Assembly: GCF_002234405.1 (NCBI RefSeq)
Contig: NZ_NMQT01000124.1
Coordinates: 62,001-126,000, forward strand
Reading direction: 5' to 3'
Length of the DNA stretch: 64,000 nt
Source: Amycolatopsis thailandensis
GTDB lineage: Bacteria > Actinomycetota > Actinomycetes > Mycobacteriales > Pseudonocardiaceae
Positions 8,490 to 20,340 of this stretch are shown here, one piece after another (position 1 is the stretch's first letter; each line of letters starts with the position of its first letter). The translations under genes were made by a program, and so were the position numbers. The notes beneath the pieces were generated by a model. That model did not search any database and was not told the origin of the DNA. It was given only the letters and a program-made list of their open reading frames with translations.

Positions 8490-9440
8490 ATGACGGCTAC
8501 CCTGGACCAGTCCCAGAAGCCCGCGAAGGGCCCCAAGCCGGTCACCGACGGGCAGCGATCGAGCGCCGTGCAACTGTCGGTCTACCTCGGGGTCATCTTC
8601 CCGCTCGCCGCACTGCTCGCGGCCGTCCCGTTCGCCTGGGGCTGGGGATTGACCTGGGTCGACGTCGGCATCTTCGTGGTCTTCTACGCGATCAGCGGAC
8701 TCGGGATCACCGTCTCGTACCACCGTTACTTCACGCACGGCTCGTTCAAGGCCAAGCCGTGGCTGCGCGTCGTGATGGCGATCGCCGGCAGCATGGCCGT
8801 CCAGGGCCCCGTGATCACCTGGGTCGCCGACCACCGGCGCCACCACGCCTTCTCCGACCGCGACGGCGACCCGCATTCGCCGTGGCTGTTCGGGACCACG
8901 CCGCTCGCCATCGCCAAGGGTTTCTGGCACGCGCACATGGGCTGGCTGTTCGACCGCGACCAGAGCAACGCCGAACGGTTCGCGCCGGACCTGCTCAAGG
9001 ATCGCGCGATCAAGAAGGTCGACGACCTGTTCTGGCTGTGGAGCCTGCTCACCCTGGTGCTGCCCGCGATCCTGGGCGGACTGATCACCTGGTCGTTCTG
9101 GGGCGCGGTGACCGCGTTCTTCTGGGCCGGGCTGGTGCGCGTCTGCGTGCTGCACCACGTGACCTGGTCGGTCAACTCGGTCTGCCACATGATCGGCGAG
9201 CGCCCGTTCGCCGCCCGTGACAAGTCGGCCAACTTCTGGCCGCTGGCGATCTTCTCCTTCGGCGAGTCGTGGCACAACCTGCACCACGCCGACCCGACCT
9301 CGGCTCGGCACGGTGTGCAGCGCGGCCAGATCGACATTTCCGCGCGGCTCATCTGGATCTTCGAAAAGTTCGGCTGGGCCTATGACGTGCGATGGCCGAC
9401 CCCGCAGCGCCTCGCGCGCATCGCCACCGAAAGCAAATAG
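8490..9440 (+). CDS. Membrane acyl-CoA/acyl-lipid delta-9 type desaturase
   Basis: Introduces a double bond into fatty acyl chains with a di-iron centre in the membrane. 316 residues with four membrane segments and the three histidine boxes of the integral-membrane desaturases: HRYFTH (78-83), HRRHH (115-119) and HNLHH near residue 265. ATG 8490 is preceded by AAGAAAAGAAG; the frame is open from 8337, but family length and promoter position favour 8490. A TetR gene follows 23 bp after the stop, probably its regulator, and the promoter carries a perfect palindrome (8413-8425). Confidence 0.92.
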   Translation: MTATLDQSQKPAKGPKPVTDGQRSSAVQLSVYLGVIFPLAALLAAVPFAWGWGLTWVDVGIFVVFYAISGLGITVSYHRYFTHGSFKAKPWLRVVMAIAGSMAVQGPVITWVADHRRHHAFSDRDGDPHSPWLFGTTPLAIAKGFWHAHMGWLFDRDQSNAERFAPDLLKDRAIKKVDDLFWLWSLLTLVLPAILGGLITWSFWGAVTAFFWAGLVRVCVLHHVTWSVNSVCHMIGERPFAARDKSANFWPLAIFSFGESWHNLHHADPTSARHGVQRGQIDISARLIWIFEKFGWAYDVRWPTPQRLARIATESK

Positions 9441-9463
9441 CGAGGTCACGTTAGTCTTCTGCA

Positions 9464-10132
9464 ATGGCGGGCAGACGGCGAACCAAACGTGAAGCGGTCA
9501 CCGGGGCGCGTCCGGTCGCTCCGGTGGCCCGGGTGCGGATGACGGGGAGCGAGCGCAGGCAGCAGCTGCTCAACGTCGCCAGAGCCCTTTTCGCGGAGAA
9601 GGGTTTCGAAGGCACCTCCATCGAGGAGATCGCGCACCGCGCGAACGTCTCCAAACCGGTGGTGTACGAGCACTTCGGCGGCAAGGAAGGCATCTACGCC
9701 GTCGTGGTCGACCGCGAGACCCAGCTCCTGCTCGACAGGATGGTCTCCACCCTCCACGGTGGACACCCGAGGGTGATGCTGGAGCAGGCGGCGATCGCGC
9801 TGCTCTCCTACGTCGAGGATTCGCACGACGGCTTCCGCATCCTGGTGCGGGATTCGCCGGTCGCGAGTTCGACGGGCACGTTCTCGACGGTGCTGAACGA
9901 CATCGCCAGCCAGGTCGAGCACATCCTCGCCCAGCAGTTCGCCGCGCGGGGCTACGACGAGAAACTGGCCGCGCTGTACGCGCAGGCGCTCGTCGGGATG
10001 GTCGCGCTCACCGGGCAGTGGTGGCTCGACGCCCGCAAACCGAAGCGGGACGAGGTCGCCGCGCATCTGGTCAACCTGGCCTGGAACGGTCTGTCCAATT
10101 TGGAGCACAAGCCCAAGCTGCGGCTGCGCTGA
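9464..10132 (+). CDS. TetR-family transcriptional regulator
   Basis: 222 residues. A basic N-terminal tail is followed by the TetR helix-turn-helix (RQQLLNVARALFAEKGFEGT, then IEEIAHRANVSKPVVYEHFGGKEGIYAVVV) and a helical ligand/dimer domain. It sits 23 bp behind the desaturase gene in the same direction, and M. tuberculosis also has a TetR gene (Rv1019) just upstream of mfd. Likely controls membrane lipid unsaturation by sensing acyl-CoA; the ligand is inference. Confidence 0.88.
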   Translation: MAGRRRTKREAVTGARPVAPVARVRMTGSERRQQLLNVARALFAEKGFEGTSIEEIAHRANVSKPVVYEHFGGKEGIYAVVVDRETQLLLDRMVSTLHGGHPRVMLEQAAIALLSYVEDSHDGFRILVRDSPVASSTGTFSTVLNDIASQVEHILAQQFAARGYDEKLAALYAQALVGMVALTGQWWLDARKPKRDEVAAHLVNLAWNGLSNLEHKPKLRLR

Positions 10133-10212
10133 TCTACGTCGCGCGGCCGTAACGTTTCCCCTGCGGTGAGCGCTAGGCCCCCCGAAGAGATCATCGAACT
10201 GGGGGAAGCACC

Positions 10213-10845
10213 GTGGAGAACCATCCCGCGCCCGCCGTCGAACAGACGGTGCCGCAGAAGAAGACGTGGCTGAAACCGGTCATCGTCCTGGGAGTCATCG
10301 GCGCCATCGTCCTGCTCTGGATTTTCGACGAGACTCCGGTGGCGGCGTCGCGTACCGAGGTAGGCGCCTGTCTCAAGGGCGACGTCGACGACGCGGAAAG
10401 TGTCAGGAACGTCGAGTGCGGGACGCCGGAAGCGAACTTCAAGGTCGTCGGGAAACAGGGCGGGAAGTCGGAAGGCGGGTTGATGATTTCGGGCGGGTCC
10501 GAATGCGGCGAGTACCCCAACGCCGACCTGTACTACTACCAGGGTAGGCGGACGACTGCCGACGGCGGCGTCCTGCTCTGCCTGGAGAACCTCAAGAATC
10601 CGGGCGCGCGATTGCCGGCTGTCGGGGACTGCCTCCCCGGGGATGCCTTCGCGGCGAAGAAGCTCGAGACAGTGGACTGCGCGGGAGCGCACTTCAAGGT
10701 GCTCGCCATCGAAAAGGAATCCGAGGTCTCCACTGGGACCACGTGCGCCTCCGTGCCGGCGACGGACATGAAGCTCACGTGGACGTCGGGCGTGGGTGGG
10801 CTGATCCCGCGCGAACACGTGCTGTGCCTCGACGAACTGAAGTAA
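10213..10845 (+). CDS. Membrane-anchored protein with two LppU-like repeats
   Basis: 210 residues from GTG 10213: a short cytosolic tail, one membrane helix (about 22-39, PVIVLGVIGAIVLLWIF) and an extracytoplasmic part with two related halves. The first has VGACLKGDV...VECGTPEANFKVVGK, the second VGDCLPGDA...VDCAGAHFKVLAIE. Each has the paired-Cys pattern of the actinobacterial LppU/SCO3897-like proteins, whose function is unknown. Convergent with the Nudix gene, 4 bp between stops. Confidence 0.65.
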   Translation: MENHPAPAVEQTVPQKKTWLKPVIVLGVIGAIVLLWIFDETPVAASRTEVGACLKGDVDDAESVRNVECGTPEANFKVVGKQGGKSEGGLMISGGSECGEYPNADLYYYQGRRTTADGGVLLCLENLKNPGARLPAVGDCLPGDAFAAKKLETVDCAGAHFKVLAIEKESEVSTGTTCASVPATDMKLTWTSGVGGLIPREHVLCLDELK

Positions 10846-10849
10846 GTCG

Positions 10850-11242
10850 TCAGCGCAGGAGGCCGGTCTCCCGCAGGTGGTCGAAGATGAGCTTGCCCGC
10901 CGCGGAGAGACGGTCCCTGTCTTCATAGCCCAGCCACGCGAGTTCCTCGATCTCGCTGCTGGCCACGGGTGTGCCGCTGAATTCGGCGGTGTAGCAGGTC
11001 GTCCGCACCACGAGCCCCTGCGCGTGCCCGTCGGCCTGCGCCTCGAACGTTCCGGCGGGCTCGGCGCTCGCCGGATCGATCTCGACGGTCAGTTCCTCAC
11101 GGATTTCGCGCACCAGAGTTTCCGTGTCGGTTTCGCCGGGTTCGCGTTTCCCTCCAGGCAGGTAGAACACGGACTTGCCGCGCGAGCGGGCGCCGAGGAC
11201 GCGGCCGTCCTGGAAGTGGAGCCAAGCGATTTTGTCGATCAT
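10850..11242 (-). CDS. Nudix hydrolase
   Basis: 130 residues, a minimal single-domain Nudix fold. The box GX5EX7REUXEE is present as GKREPGETDTETLVREIREEL, though the final Gly is Thr. It hydrolyses a nucleoside diphosphate linked to another moiety; the substrate is not predictable. Follows the isochorismatase-like gene on the same strand, 3 bp after its stop codon, so the two are probably cotranscribed. Confidence 0.85.
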   Translation of the reverse strand: MIDKIAWLHFQDGRVLGARSRGKSVFYLPGGKREPGETDTETLVREIREELTVEIDPASAEPAGTFEAQADGHAQGLVVRTTCYTAEFSGTPVASSEIEELAWLGYEDRDRLSAAGKLIFDHLRETGLLR

Positions 11243-11245
11243 GGT

Positions 11246-11767
11246 TCAGCCCAGCGCCGCGGCGGTTTCGGCGGTCGTGAGCACTTCGCCCAGCCGCGGA
11301 AAGACCTGCGTGATCGCCGATTCGTGGGAGATCGCGGCGATTCCGGCCATCGCGTCCGAAACCGCGACGGTCTCGTAGGCGTGGTCGATCGCGGCCCGCA
11401 GCGTCGATTCGACGCCGTACTCCGTGGCGATCCCGCCGAGCACGAGCGTCTTCACGCCGAGTCCGCGCAGGAGTTCGTCCAGCCCGGTGCCGTAGAACGC
11501 GCCGATCGTGTGCTTGGTGATCAGGTGCTCGCCTTCGCGGGGCGTCAGTTCGGCGACCAGTTCGCTGCCGGGCGGCTGCTCGTCGACGTCCGGCCGGTGC
11601 GCCCGCACGTGGACGATCGGGGAGCCGGCCGCGCTGAAGGCGTCGCGCAGAAGGACGGCGTTCGCGACGACTTCCGTGCCTTCGATCGGCGTGGTCTCCA
11701 AAGCGACGATCCGCGTCTGGAGGTCGATCAGGACGAGCGCCGTCGTCGCCGGGTCGATCTTCGTCAT
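11246..11767 (-). CDS. Isochorismatase-fold hydrolase with Gly in place of catalytic Cys
   Basis: 173 residues of the isochorismatase/nicotinamidase superfamily. The aspartate (LIDLQ, Asp15) and lysine (TKHTIGAF, Lys85) of the usual Asp-Lys-Cys triad are present, with the conserved cis-peptide region GGIAT, but the nucleophile position reads TEYGVEST, with Gly118 instead of Cys. True isochorismatases such as EntB and PhzD also lack the Cys, whereas nicotinamidases need it. The protein therefore either hydrolyses an isochorismate-like vinyl ether or is inactive as an amidase. Cotranscribed with the downstream Nudix gene. Confidence 0.82.
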   Translation of the reverse strand: MTKIDPATTALVLIDLQTRIVALETTPIEGTEVVANAVLLRDAFSAAGSPIVHVRAHRPDVDEQPPGSELVAELTPREGEHLITKHTIGAFYGTGLDELLRGLGVKTLVLGGIATEYGVESTLRAAIDHAYETVAVSDAMAGIAAISHESAITQVFPRLGEVLTTAETAAALG

Positions 11768-11798
11768 GACGCGAGCCTAGTGTCCCTATGCTGGACGC

Positions 11799-12524
11799 AT
11801 GGGGCAGCACAGGGAAATAGTGGTCACCGGCGGAGGAACGGGAATCGGGTACGCGGTCGCGGCGGTGTTCGCCGGGTGAGGCGATCGGGTGACGATCACC
11901 GGCCGCCGCGAGCAGGTCCTCACCGAGGCGGCGACGTTGCTCGGCGCGAACCCGGTCCCGTTCGACGCGGCCGATCCGGACGCGGTGGAGCGGGCGCTGG
12001 CCGAACTGCCGGAGCGGGTCGACGTCCTGGTCAACAACGCGGGCGGGAACACCGATTTCCGGAACGGATCCGCTGAAGACCTGAGGTCGTTCGCCGCGAA
12101 CTGGCAGGCCAATCTGGACGCGAACGTGTTCAGCGCCGTGCTGGTCACCCGTGCGCTGCGGGAAAGGTTCACCGACCACGCGCGGATCGTCACGATCGGA
12201 TCCATCGCCGCGCACACCGGAGCCGGGTCCTACGGCGCCGCGAAGGCCGCGCTGGAGGCGTGGAACGTCGACGTGGCAAGGGAATTCGGGCCGCGCGGGA
12301 TCACCGCGAACATCGTCGCGCCCGGATTGGTCGGGGACACCGAGTTCTTCGGCGGCAAGCTGTCCGACGAGCGCCGGGAGTGGCTCATCGGCAACACGAT
12401 GACCAAACGCGCCGGAGAACCCGAGGACGTCGCCGAAGTGGTGGCCTTCCTGGCGAGCCCGGCCGCGCGGCACGTCACGGGCCAGGTCGTCCACGTCAAC
12501 GGCGGCGCGTACCTGGGGAGCTAA
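11799..12524 (+). pseudogene. SDR oxidoreductase gene with in-frame TGA at codon 27
   Basis: Translation from ATG 11799 gives MGQHREIVVTGGGTGIGYAV, the TGxxxGIG cofactor loop of short-chain dehydrogenases. An in-frame TGA at 11877-11879 follows (FAG-stop-GDRVTITGRR), and the same frame continues with NNAG, the catalytic Ser region TIGSIAAH, YGAAK (Tyr-x3-Lys) and a normal C-terminus. The length apart from the stop is typical (about 241 codons). Restart at GTG 11889 would lack the cofactor loop. Probably a nonsense change (CGA or GGA to TGA) or a sequencing error. The stop codon overlaps that of the next, convergent gene. Confidence 0.8.
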
Positions 12525-13705
12525 GCCCCTGGGGTGACTCGCAGCAGCTTGTCGTCCTTGCCCTCCGAAGTCGTGATGTAGAGGGCGCCGTCCGGTCCGC
12601 TCCGGACGGCGCGCAGCCTGCCGAACTTGTCGTCGAACTCCGGTGGCAGCGTCACTTCGGTGACCTTGCCGGTGTCGTCGAGGCGGAACAGCAAGAGCTT
12701 CTGCCCCTTCAGCGCCGTCACGGCGAGCGACCCTTCGAGCGCGCCCCACCGCGATCCGGTGAGGAACTCGGCGCCGCAGATCGCCTCGGTGATCTCGCCC
12801 GTCGTCCACAAAGGACCAACAGCGTCCGGGAACCGCTGCTTGTCGGTCATCGGGACGCCTTCGTCGTAACTCGTTTCGGTGCCGCCCTTCGACGGGTCCC
12901 AGCCGTAGTTCGCGCCGGCGCGTTCCAGGTTGACCTCGTCGTCGATGGTCGGCCCGTGTTCGGCGGTGAACACCTGCCCGGTGCCGGGGCGGACCGTGAC
13001 GCCCTGGACGTTGCGGTGCCCGTAGGTGAACACGCGTTGTTCGTTCGGGTTCGCGGCCGCGATGAACGGGTTGTCCGGCAACGGGTTCCCGGTCTTCGCG
13101 TCGACACGCAGGACCTTGCCGCCGAGGCTGGTGCGGTCCTGCGGGTGCTGCGGGCGGGCGGTGTCGCCGGTGCCGACGAGCAGCGCGCCGTCCGCGCCGA
13201 AAGTGGGACGGCAGCCCGAATGTCTGCCGCTGGGATTCACCGGCAGCCCGGTCAGCAGGTCCTTGACCTTCGTGGCGCTCGCGTTGTCTTCCGACAGCCG
13301 CCAGGTGACCAGCCGGATGTCGACGGCGTTGTCGCCCTCCTTGTGGGTCTGGCAGGTGATGAACTCGCGCGACGTCGCGAAGTCCTTGCTGATCACCATC
13401 CCCATCAAGCCACCCTCGCCGCGTACGAGGACGTCGGAGAAGTCGGCGGTGACGTCGCGTTTCGTGCCGCCGTCGACCAGGGCCAGCTTTCCGGGCCGCT
13501 GGGTGACGAGGATCTTGCCGTCCGGCAGGAAACCGACGTCCCAGCCGTGTTCGAGCCCGGCCGTCACCTGCTCGACCTTCAGCTTCGACACGGCGGGCTT
13601 CGAGGTGACCGGTGGCGCGCTCTGCACCGGTTCGCTCGACGCCCCGGAACAGGCTGTGACCAGCAAGGACAGCGAAGCGAACACGACGACGGCGGTAGTG
13701 CGCAT
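12521..13705 (-). CDS. PQQ-type sugar dehydrogenase lipoprotein
   Basis: 394 residues from ATG 13705. A signal peptide ends in the lipobox LVTAC, so it is anchored outside the membrane. The body is a six-bladed beta-propeller of the soluble glucose dehydrogenase/aldose sugar dehydrogenase type: VTAGLEHGWDVGFLPDGKILVTQRPG, VRGEGGLMGMVISKDF, FTYGHRNVQGVTVRPGTGQVFTAEHGP and DEVNLERAGANYGW. Such enzymes oxidise sugars with PQQ; the true substrate in actinomycetes is unclear. The frame is open 51 bp upstream, but only 13705 gives a signal peptide. Confidence 0.85.
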   Translation of the reverse strand: MRTTAVVVFASLSLLVTACSGASSEPVQSAPPVTSKPAVSKLKVEQVTAGLEHGWDVGFLPDGKILVTQRPGKLALVDGGTKRDVTADFSDVLVRGEGGLMGMVISKDFATSREFITCQTHKEGDNAVDIRLVTWRLSEDNASATKVKDLLTGLPVNPSGRHSGCRPTFGADGALLVGTGDTARPQHPQDRTSLGGKVLRVDAKTGNPLPDNPFIAAANPNEQRVFTYGHRNVQGVTVRPGTGQVFTAEHGPTIDDEVNLERAGANYGWDPSKGGTETSYDEGVPMTDKQRFPDAVGPLWTTGEITEAICGAEFLTGSRWGALEGSLAVTALKGQKLLLFRLDDTGKVTEVTLPPEFDDKFGRLRAVRSGPDGALYITTSEGKDDKLLRVTPGA

Positions 13706-13752
13706 GGCATCAGCATGCCAGCCGCGCCAATCGCCCGCGAGGGACGAACCGG

Positions 13753-14526
13753 TCATCCGGTGAGGATCGCGGCGGTTTCGGCGTCGGCGGGCAGGAACGT
13801 CTCCAGCTTCAATTCCGACACCGTGACGTCGGCGGCGGTCGCGAACGTCGTGATGGCCGTGATCAGCCGCAGCTCACCCGCCGAAGTGGACAGGCGCATC
13901 GGCACGGCGAACCCAAGATGATCCGGGCCGGGCGGTCCCGGCGCCGGAACGTAACTTTCGAGTTCGGCCAGCAGCGCGGTGAGCCGCTCGTCCGGGGCGT
14001 GCGCGATCTCCTGCGTCAGCCGTTCCAAGATGTGCCGCGCCCAATCCGCGAGGTTCCGCACCCTCGGCGCCATTCCGTCCGGATGCAGGGCGAGCCGCAG
14101 GGTGTTGACCGGTTCCTCCAACAGCTCCGGCGCCACGTCCTCGAAGAGCAGGTCGAGCGCGTCGTTGTGGGCGACGAGCACGCCGTAGCGGTCGACCACG
14201 ATGGCCGGGTACGGCCGGTGCCCGTCGAGCAGCCGGCGCATGCCGTCGAGGACCGGCTTCAGCTTGGGATCGCCGAGTTCCGTTTCGGGGAAACCGGGCG
14301 CGAACCCGGCCGCGAGCAGCAGGCCGTTGCGCTCCCGGAGCGGGAGTTCGAGCGACTCGGCGACTCGCAGCACCAGGCCGCGGCCGGGGATCGACCGGCC
14401 GCCTTCCAGGAAACTCACGTGCCGTTGGGTGGTTCCGGCCCGGATCGCCAGTTCCAGCTGGGACAGCCGCCGCCGTTCGCGCCAGCCCCGCAGCGCGGGA
14501 CCGAATCCGGAAACCATGGTCGTCAT
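13753..14526 (-). CDS. XRE regulator with MmyB-like ligand-binding domain
   Basis: 257 residues. N-terminal helix-turn-helix (LRGWRERRRLSQLELAIRAG, then TTQRHVSFLEGGRSIPGR), then an MmyB-like PAS-fold domain (from about residue 95: HRPYPAIVVDRYGVLVAHND), an arrangement common in actinomycetes. Divergent from the LLM oxidoreductase at 14604 with about 77 bp between starts, so it may control that gene. Ligand unknown. Confidence 0.88.
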   Translation of the reverse strand: MTTMVSGFGPALRGWRERRRLSQLELAIRAGTTQRHVSFLEGGRSIPGRGLVLRVAESLELPLRERNGLLLAAGFAPGFPETELGDPKLKPVLDGMRRLLDGHRPYPAIVVDRYGVLVAHNDALDLLFEDVAPELLEEPVNTLRLALHPDGMAPRVRNLADWARHILERLTQEIAHAPDERLTALLAELESYVPAPGPPGPDHLGFAVPMRLSTSAGELRLITAITTFATAADVTVSELKLETFLPADAETAAILTG

Positions 14527-14603
14527 CTTGGCCGAGCCGCGTTCGGTACCGCCATTCCCTCGAAGGAATTGAATCGATTCCCCGGCGTGGAGAAGCTCGT
14601 GGC

Positions 14604-15518
14604 ATGAAATTCGGTCTGGTCGTCCCCACCTATCGGTCCATCCTCGACGCCGGGCGCACCGCGCCGGAAATGGTCGCCATCGCGGTCGAAGCCGAACGCC
14701 TCGGCCTCGATTCGGTCTGGGTCGGCGACACCCTCGCGAAGGCGCCCATCGATCCGTTGACGTTGCTCGGCGCGTTCGCCGCCAGAACCGAGCGGGTCAC
14801 GCTCGGCACCGCCGCGCTGCTCCCGGCCCTGCGGGATCCGCTCCTTTCCGCGAACGCGATCCTCACGCTCGACCTGCTCAGCCAGGGCCGGACCACGCTC
14901 GGCGTCGGCGCGGGTTTCGCGGGCCGCAGCGAACCCGAATTCGCCTTCACCCGTGTTCCGTGGGAGCGGCGGCGGGCCCGGCTCGACGACATCGTCGCGT
15001 TGTGGCGGCACGTCTGGAGCGGGAAGAGCGGCCCGTTCCACGGCGAAGTGCTGCACTACGACACCCTTCCGGAGTACCCGGAGCCGCACCGGCCCGGCGG
15101 TCCGCCGGTGTGGCTGGCCGCGTTCACGCCCGGCGCGTTGAAGCGAGTGGGACGGTCATACGACGGCTGGCTGCCGTATCCGCCCGACGTCGCGGACTAT
15201 GTCGAGGGCCTCGCGAAAATCCGCGAAGCGGCCGTACGCCCTATGACACCCGCGTTGTTCGCGACGGTGCTCATCGAAGATGACCCGATCCGGGCACGGG
15301 AGCGCCTGGAGGACTATGCGCAGCGGAATTACGGCGTCCCGCTGGACTTCGTCGAGAAGATCCAGGTGCAGATCGCGGGTAGCCGGGACGAGGTCGCCGA
15401 AAGGCTTCGCGAATACGGGGAAGCGGGCGCCGAACACGTGCTGATCCGCATCGCGACGCAGGAACCGGCGGAGTTCGACGAGCAGCTCCCGAAGGTGAAC
15501 GGCGCCCTGCCCAGGTAA
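14604..15518 (+). CDS. LLM-class flavin-dependent oxidoreductase
   Basis: 304 residues of the bacterial-luciferase TIM-barrel family: MKFGLVVPTYRS at the start, LTLLGAFAARTERVTLGTAALLPALRDPLL and the family stretch GRTTLGVGAGFAGRSEPEF. Likely an FMNH2- or F420-dependent monooxygenase or dehydrogenase; substrate unknown. A different subfamily from the gene at 2943. Divergent from the MmyB-like XRE gene, ends 41 bp before mfd. Confidence 0.82.
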   Translation: MKFGLVVPTYRSILDAGRTAPEMVAIAVEAERLGLDSVWVGDTLAKAPIDPLTLLGAFAARTERVTLGTAALLPALRDPLLSANAILTLDLLSQGRTTLGVGAGFAGRSEPEFAFTRVPWERRRARLDDIVALWRHVWSGKSGPFHGEVLHYDTLPEYPEPHRPGGPPVWLAAFTPGALKRVGRSYDGWLPYPPDVADYVEGLAKIREAAVRPMTPALFATVLIEDDPIRARERLEDYAQRNYGVPLDFVEKIQVQIAGSRDEVAERLREYGEAGAEHVLIRIATQEPAEFDEQLPKVNGALPR

Positions 15519-15559
15519 TCGCGCGGCGGACTGTCGGTGCCCCCACGTAGGCTGGGACG

Positions 15560-19129
<3,570 letters not shown>

Positions 19130-19167
19130 CTCCTAGGGCTGCCTATCCTGGGTGGGAGATCGGCGAA

Positions 19168-19231
19168 CACGCGTGATCCGGCTCCAAGCACGCGAGTTCG
19201 GGCTCCAAGCACGCGTGATCCGGTTTCACGG
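19168..19231. repeat. 21-bp tandem repeat, about three copies
   Basis: Units at 19168-19188 (CACGCGTGATCCGGCTCCAA, then G), 19189-19209 (CACGCGAGTTCGGGCTCCAA, then G) and a diverged third from 19210 (CACGCGTGATCCGGTTTCAC). It lies in the gap between mfd and the lipoprotein gene. CACGCGTG is itself palindromic. Not a CRISPR: the units are contiguous with no spacers. Confidence 0.8.
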
Positions 19232-19332
19232 ACGGGCATCCGGCACGATGTCCCGGCTTCGGCTCGCGAGAAGCCGAATCGCGACTGACGACCTGGTTCT
19301 CTCGCAGGGGCCGGTATGAGAGGGTAGGCGCT

Positions 19333-20340
19333 GTGATGCGGATCATGGGGCGCCGTCGCGCGCTGGTCGGGGTTCTTGCCGGTTCTCTCCTGCTCGCCGG
19401 CTGCAACGCCGGACCCGGGCAGGTCGGTGCCGCGGTGATCGTCGGCGGCAAGACCGTTTCGGTGGATCGCGTGCAGGAACTGATCGACAAGGCCGTCCGC
19501 GAACATCCGTACGGGCAGCAGCTCGCCAGTGAGCACAAGCTCGATCTCGTCGGCCGCGAGATCGTGCGCCAGGAGATCCTCCACGACCTCACCGAGCGCG
19601 CCGCTCAGCGGGAAGGCATCCGGGTCGACGAGGCCCTCGTCGTGAACGCGTTGCAGAACGATCCGCTGGCGAAGCCGATGGAAGCGAATCCGCAGAACGA
19701 TCCCGCGATCAGCGTGCAGCAGCTCGTGGCGCGCGTGCGGGACCACCGCGATTCCCTGGTCGACGCGGCGCTGCAGACCCAGCTCGCGATGAAGTACCTG
19801 GACAAGCTCACCGTCACCTTCGATTTCAGCTCGGTCTCCTCGACCGACGCCACCGGCTCCGACGCGGACAAGCTGCGCGAGCAGGCGATCGAGAAGGCCC
19901 GGAAGTTCGCCGCCTCGCCGAACGCGGCCGCCGAACTGATCGCGCAGGACCAGCAGGCGTCCGACACGCAGGCCGGGACCGGCCAGAAGCTGCCGGCGAT
20001 GCAGTCGCCCGCGACCGCGGCCACCGTCCTCTTCGGTCTCGAACCCAACACCGTCGCCGCGTTCCAGCCGACACCGCAGCAGCCGCTGTGGGTCGTCGTC
20101 GTGGTGCGTGAACGGGCTGCCGACAAGCCCGTCGCGTCGGATCAGGCCGCGCAGCCCAACGCTCTGCAGCTCGCGGCGGTCGGTGTCCGGCTCCTCCAGC
20201 CGTACCTCGACCAGGTCGACCTCAAGGTCAATCCGCGCTACGGCGTGTGGGATGTTGTCGGTATGGACCTCGCGCCCAACGAAGCTTCGAAGAAGGGCAT
20301 CGTGCTGCCTGTGCACGGTGCCGCCCCGCGAAACCCGTGA
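19333..20340 (+). CDS. Lipoprotein with SurA-N/foldase-like helical domain
   Basis: 335 residues from GTG 19333; signal peptide with lipobox LLLAGC, so it is anchored outside the membrane. The body begins with a short beta stretch (AAVIVGGKTVSVDRVQELIDKAV) and is then mainly helical with Gln/Ala-rich segments, like the N-terminal chaperone module of SurA/PrsA proteins. No parvulin isomerase domain can be recognised. Its TGA overlaps the mazG GTG (GTGA), so the two are translationally coupled; this intervening gene is absent from the M. tuberculosis mfd-mazG pair. Confidence 0.7.
   Translation: MMRIMGRRRALVGVLAGSLLLAGCNAGPGQVGAAVIVGGKTVSVDRVQELIDKAVREHPYGQQLASEHKLDLVGREIVRQEILHDLTERAAQREGIRVDEALVVNALQNDPLAKPMEANPQNDPAISVQQLVARVRDHRDSLVDAALQTQLAMKYLDKLTVTFDFSSVSSTDATGSDADKLREQAIEKARKFAASPNAAAELIAQDQQASDTQAGTGQKLPAMQSPATAATVLFGLEPNTVAAFQPTPQQPLWVVVVVRERAADKPVASDQAAQPNALQLAAVGVRLLQPYLDQVDLKVNPRYGVWDVVGMDLAPNEASKKGIVLPVHGAAPRNP

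Noticed and set aside
19168..19231. CRISPR array
   Set aside because: Units are contiguous tandem copies without spacers, and no cas gene is in the window.
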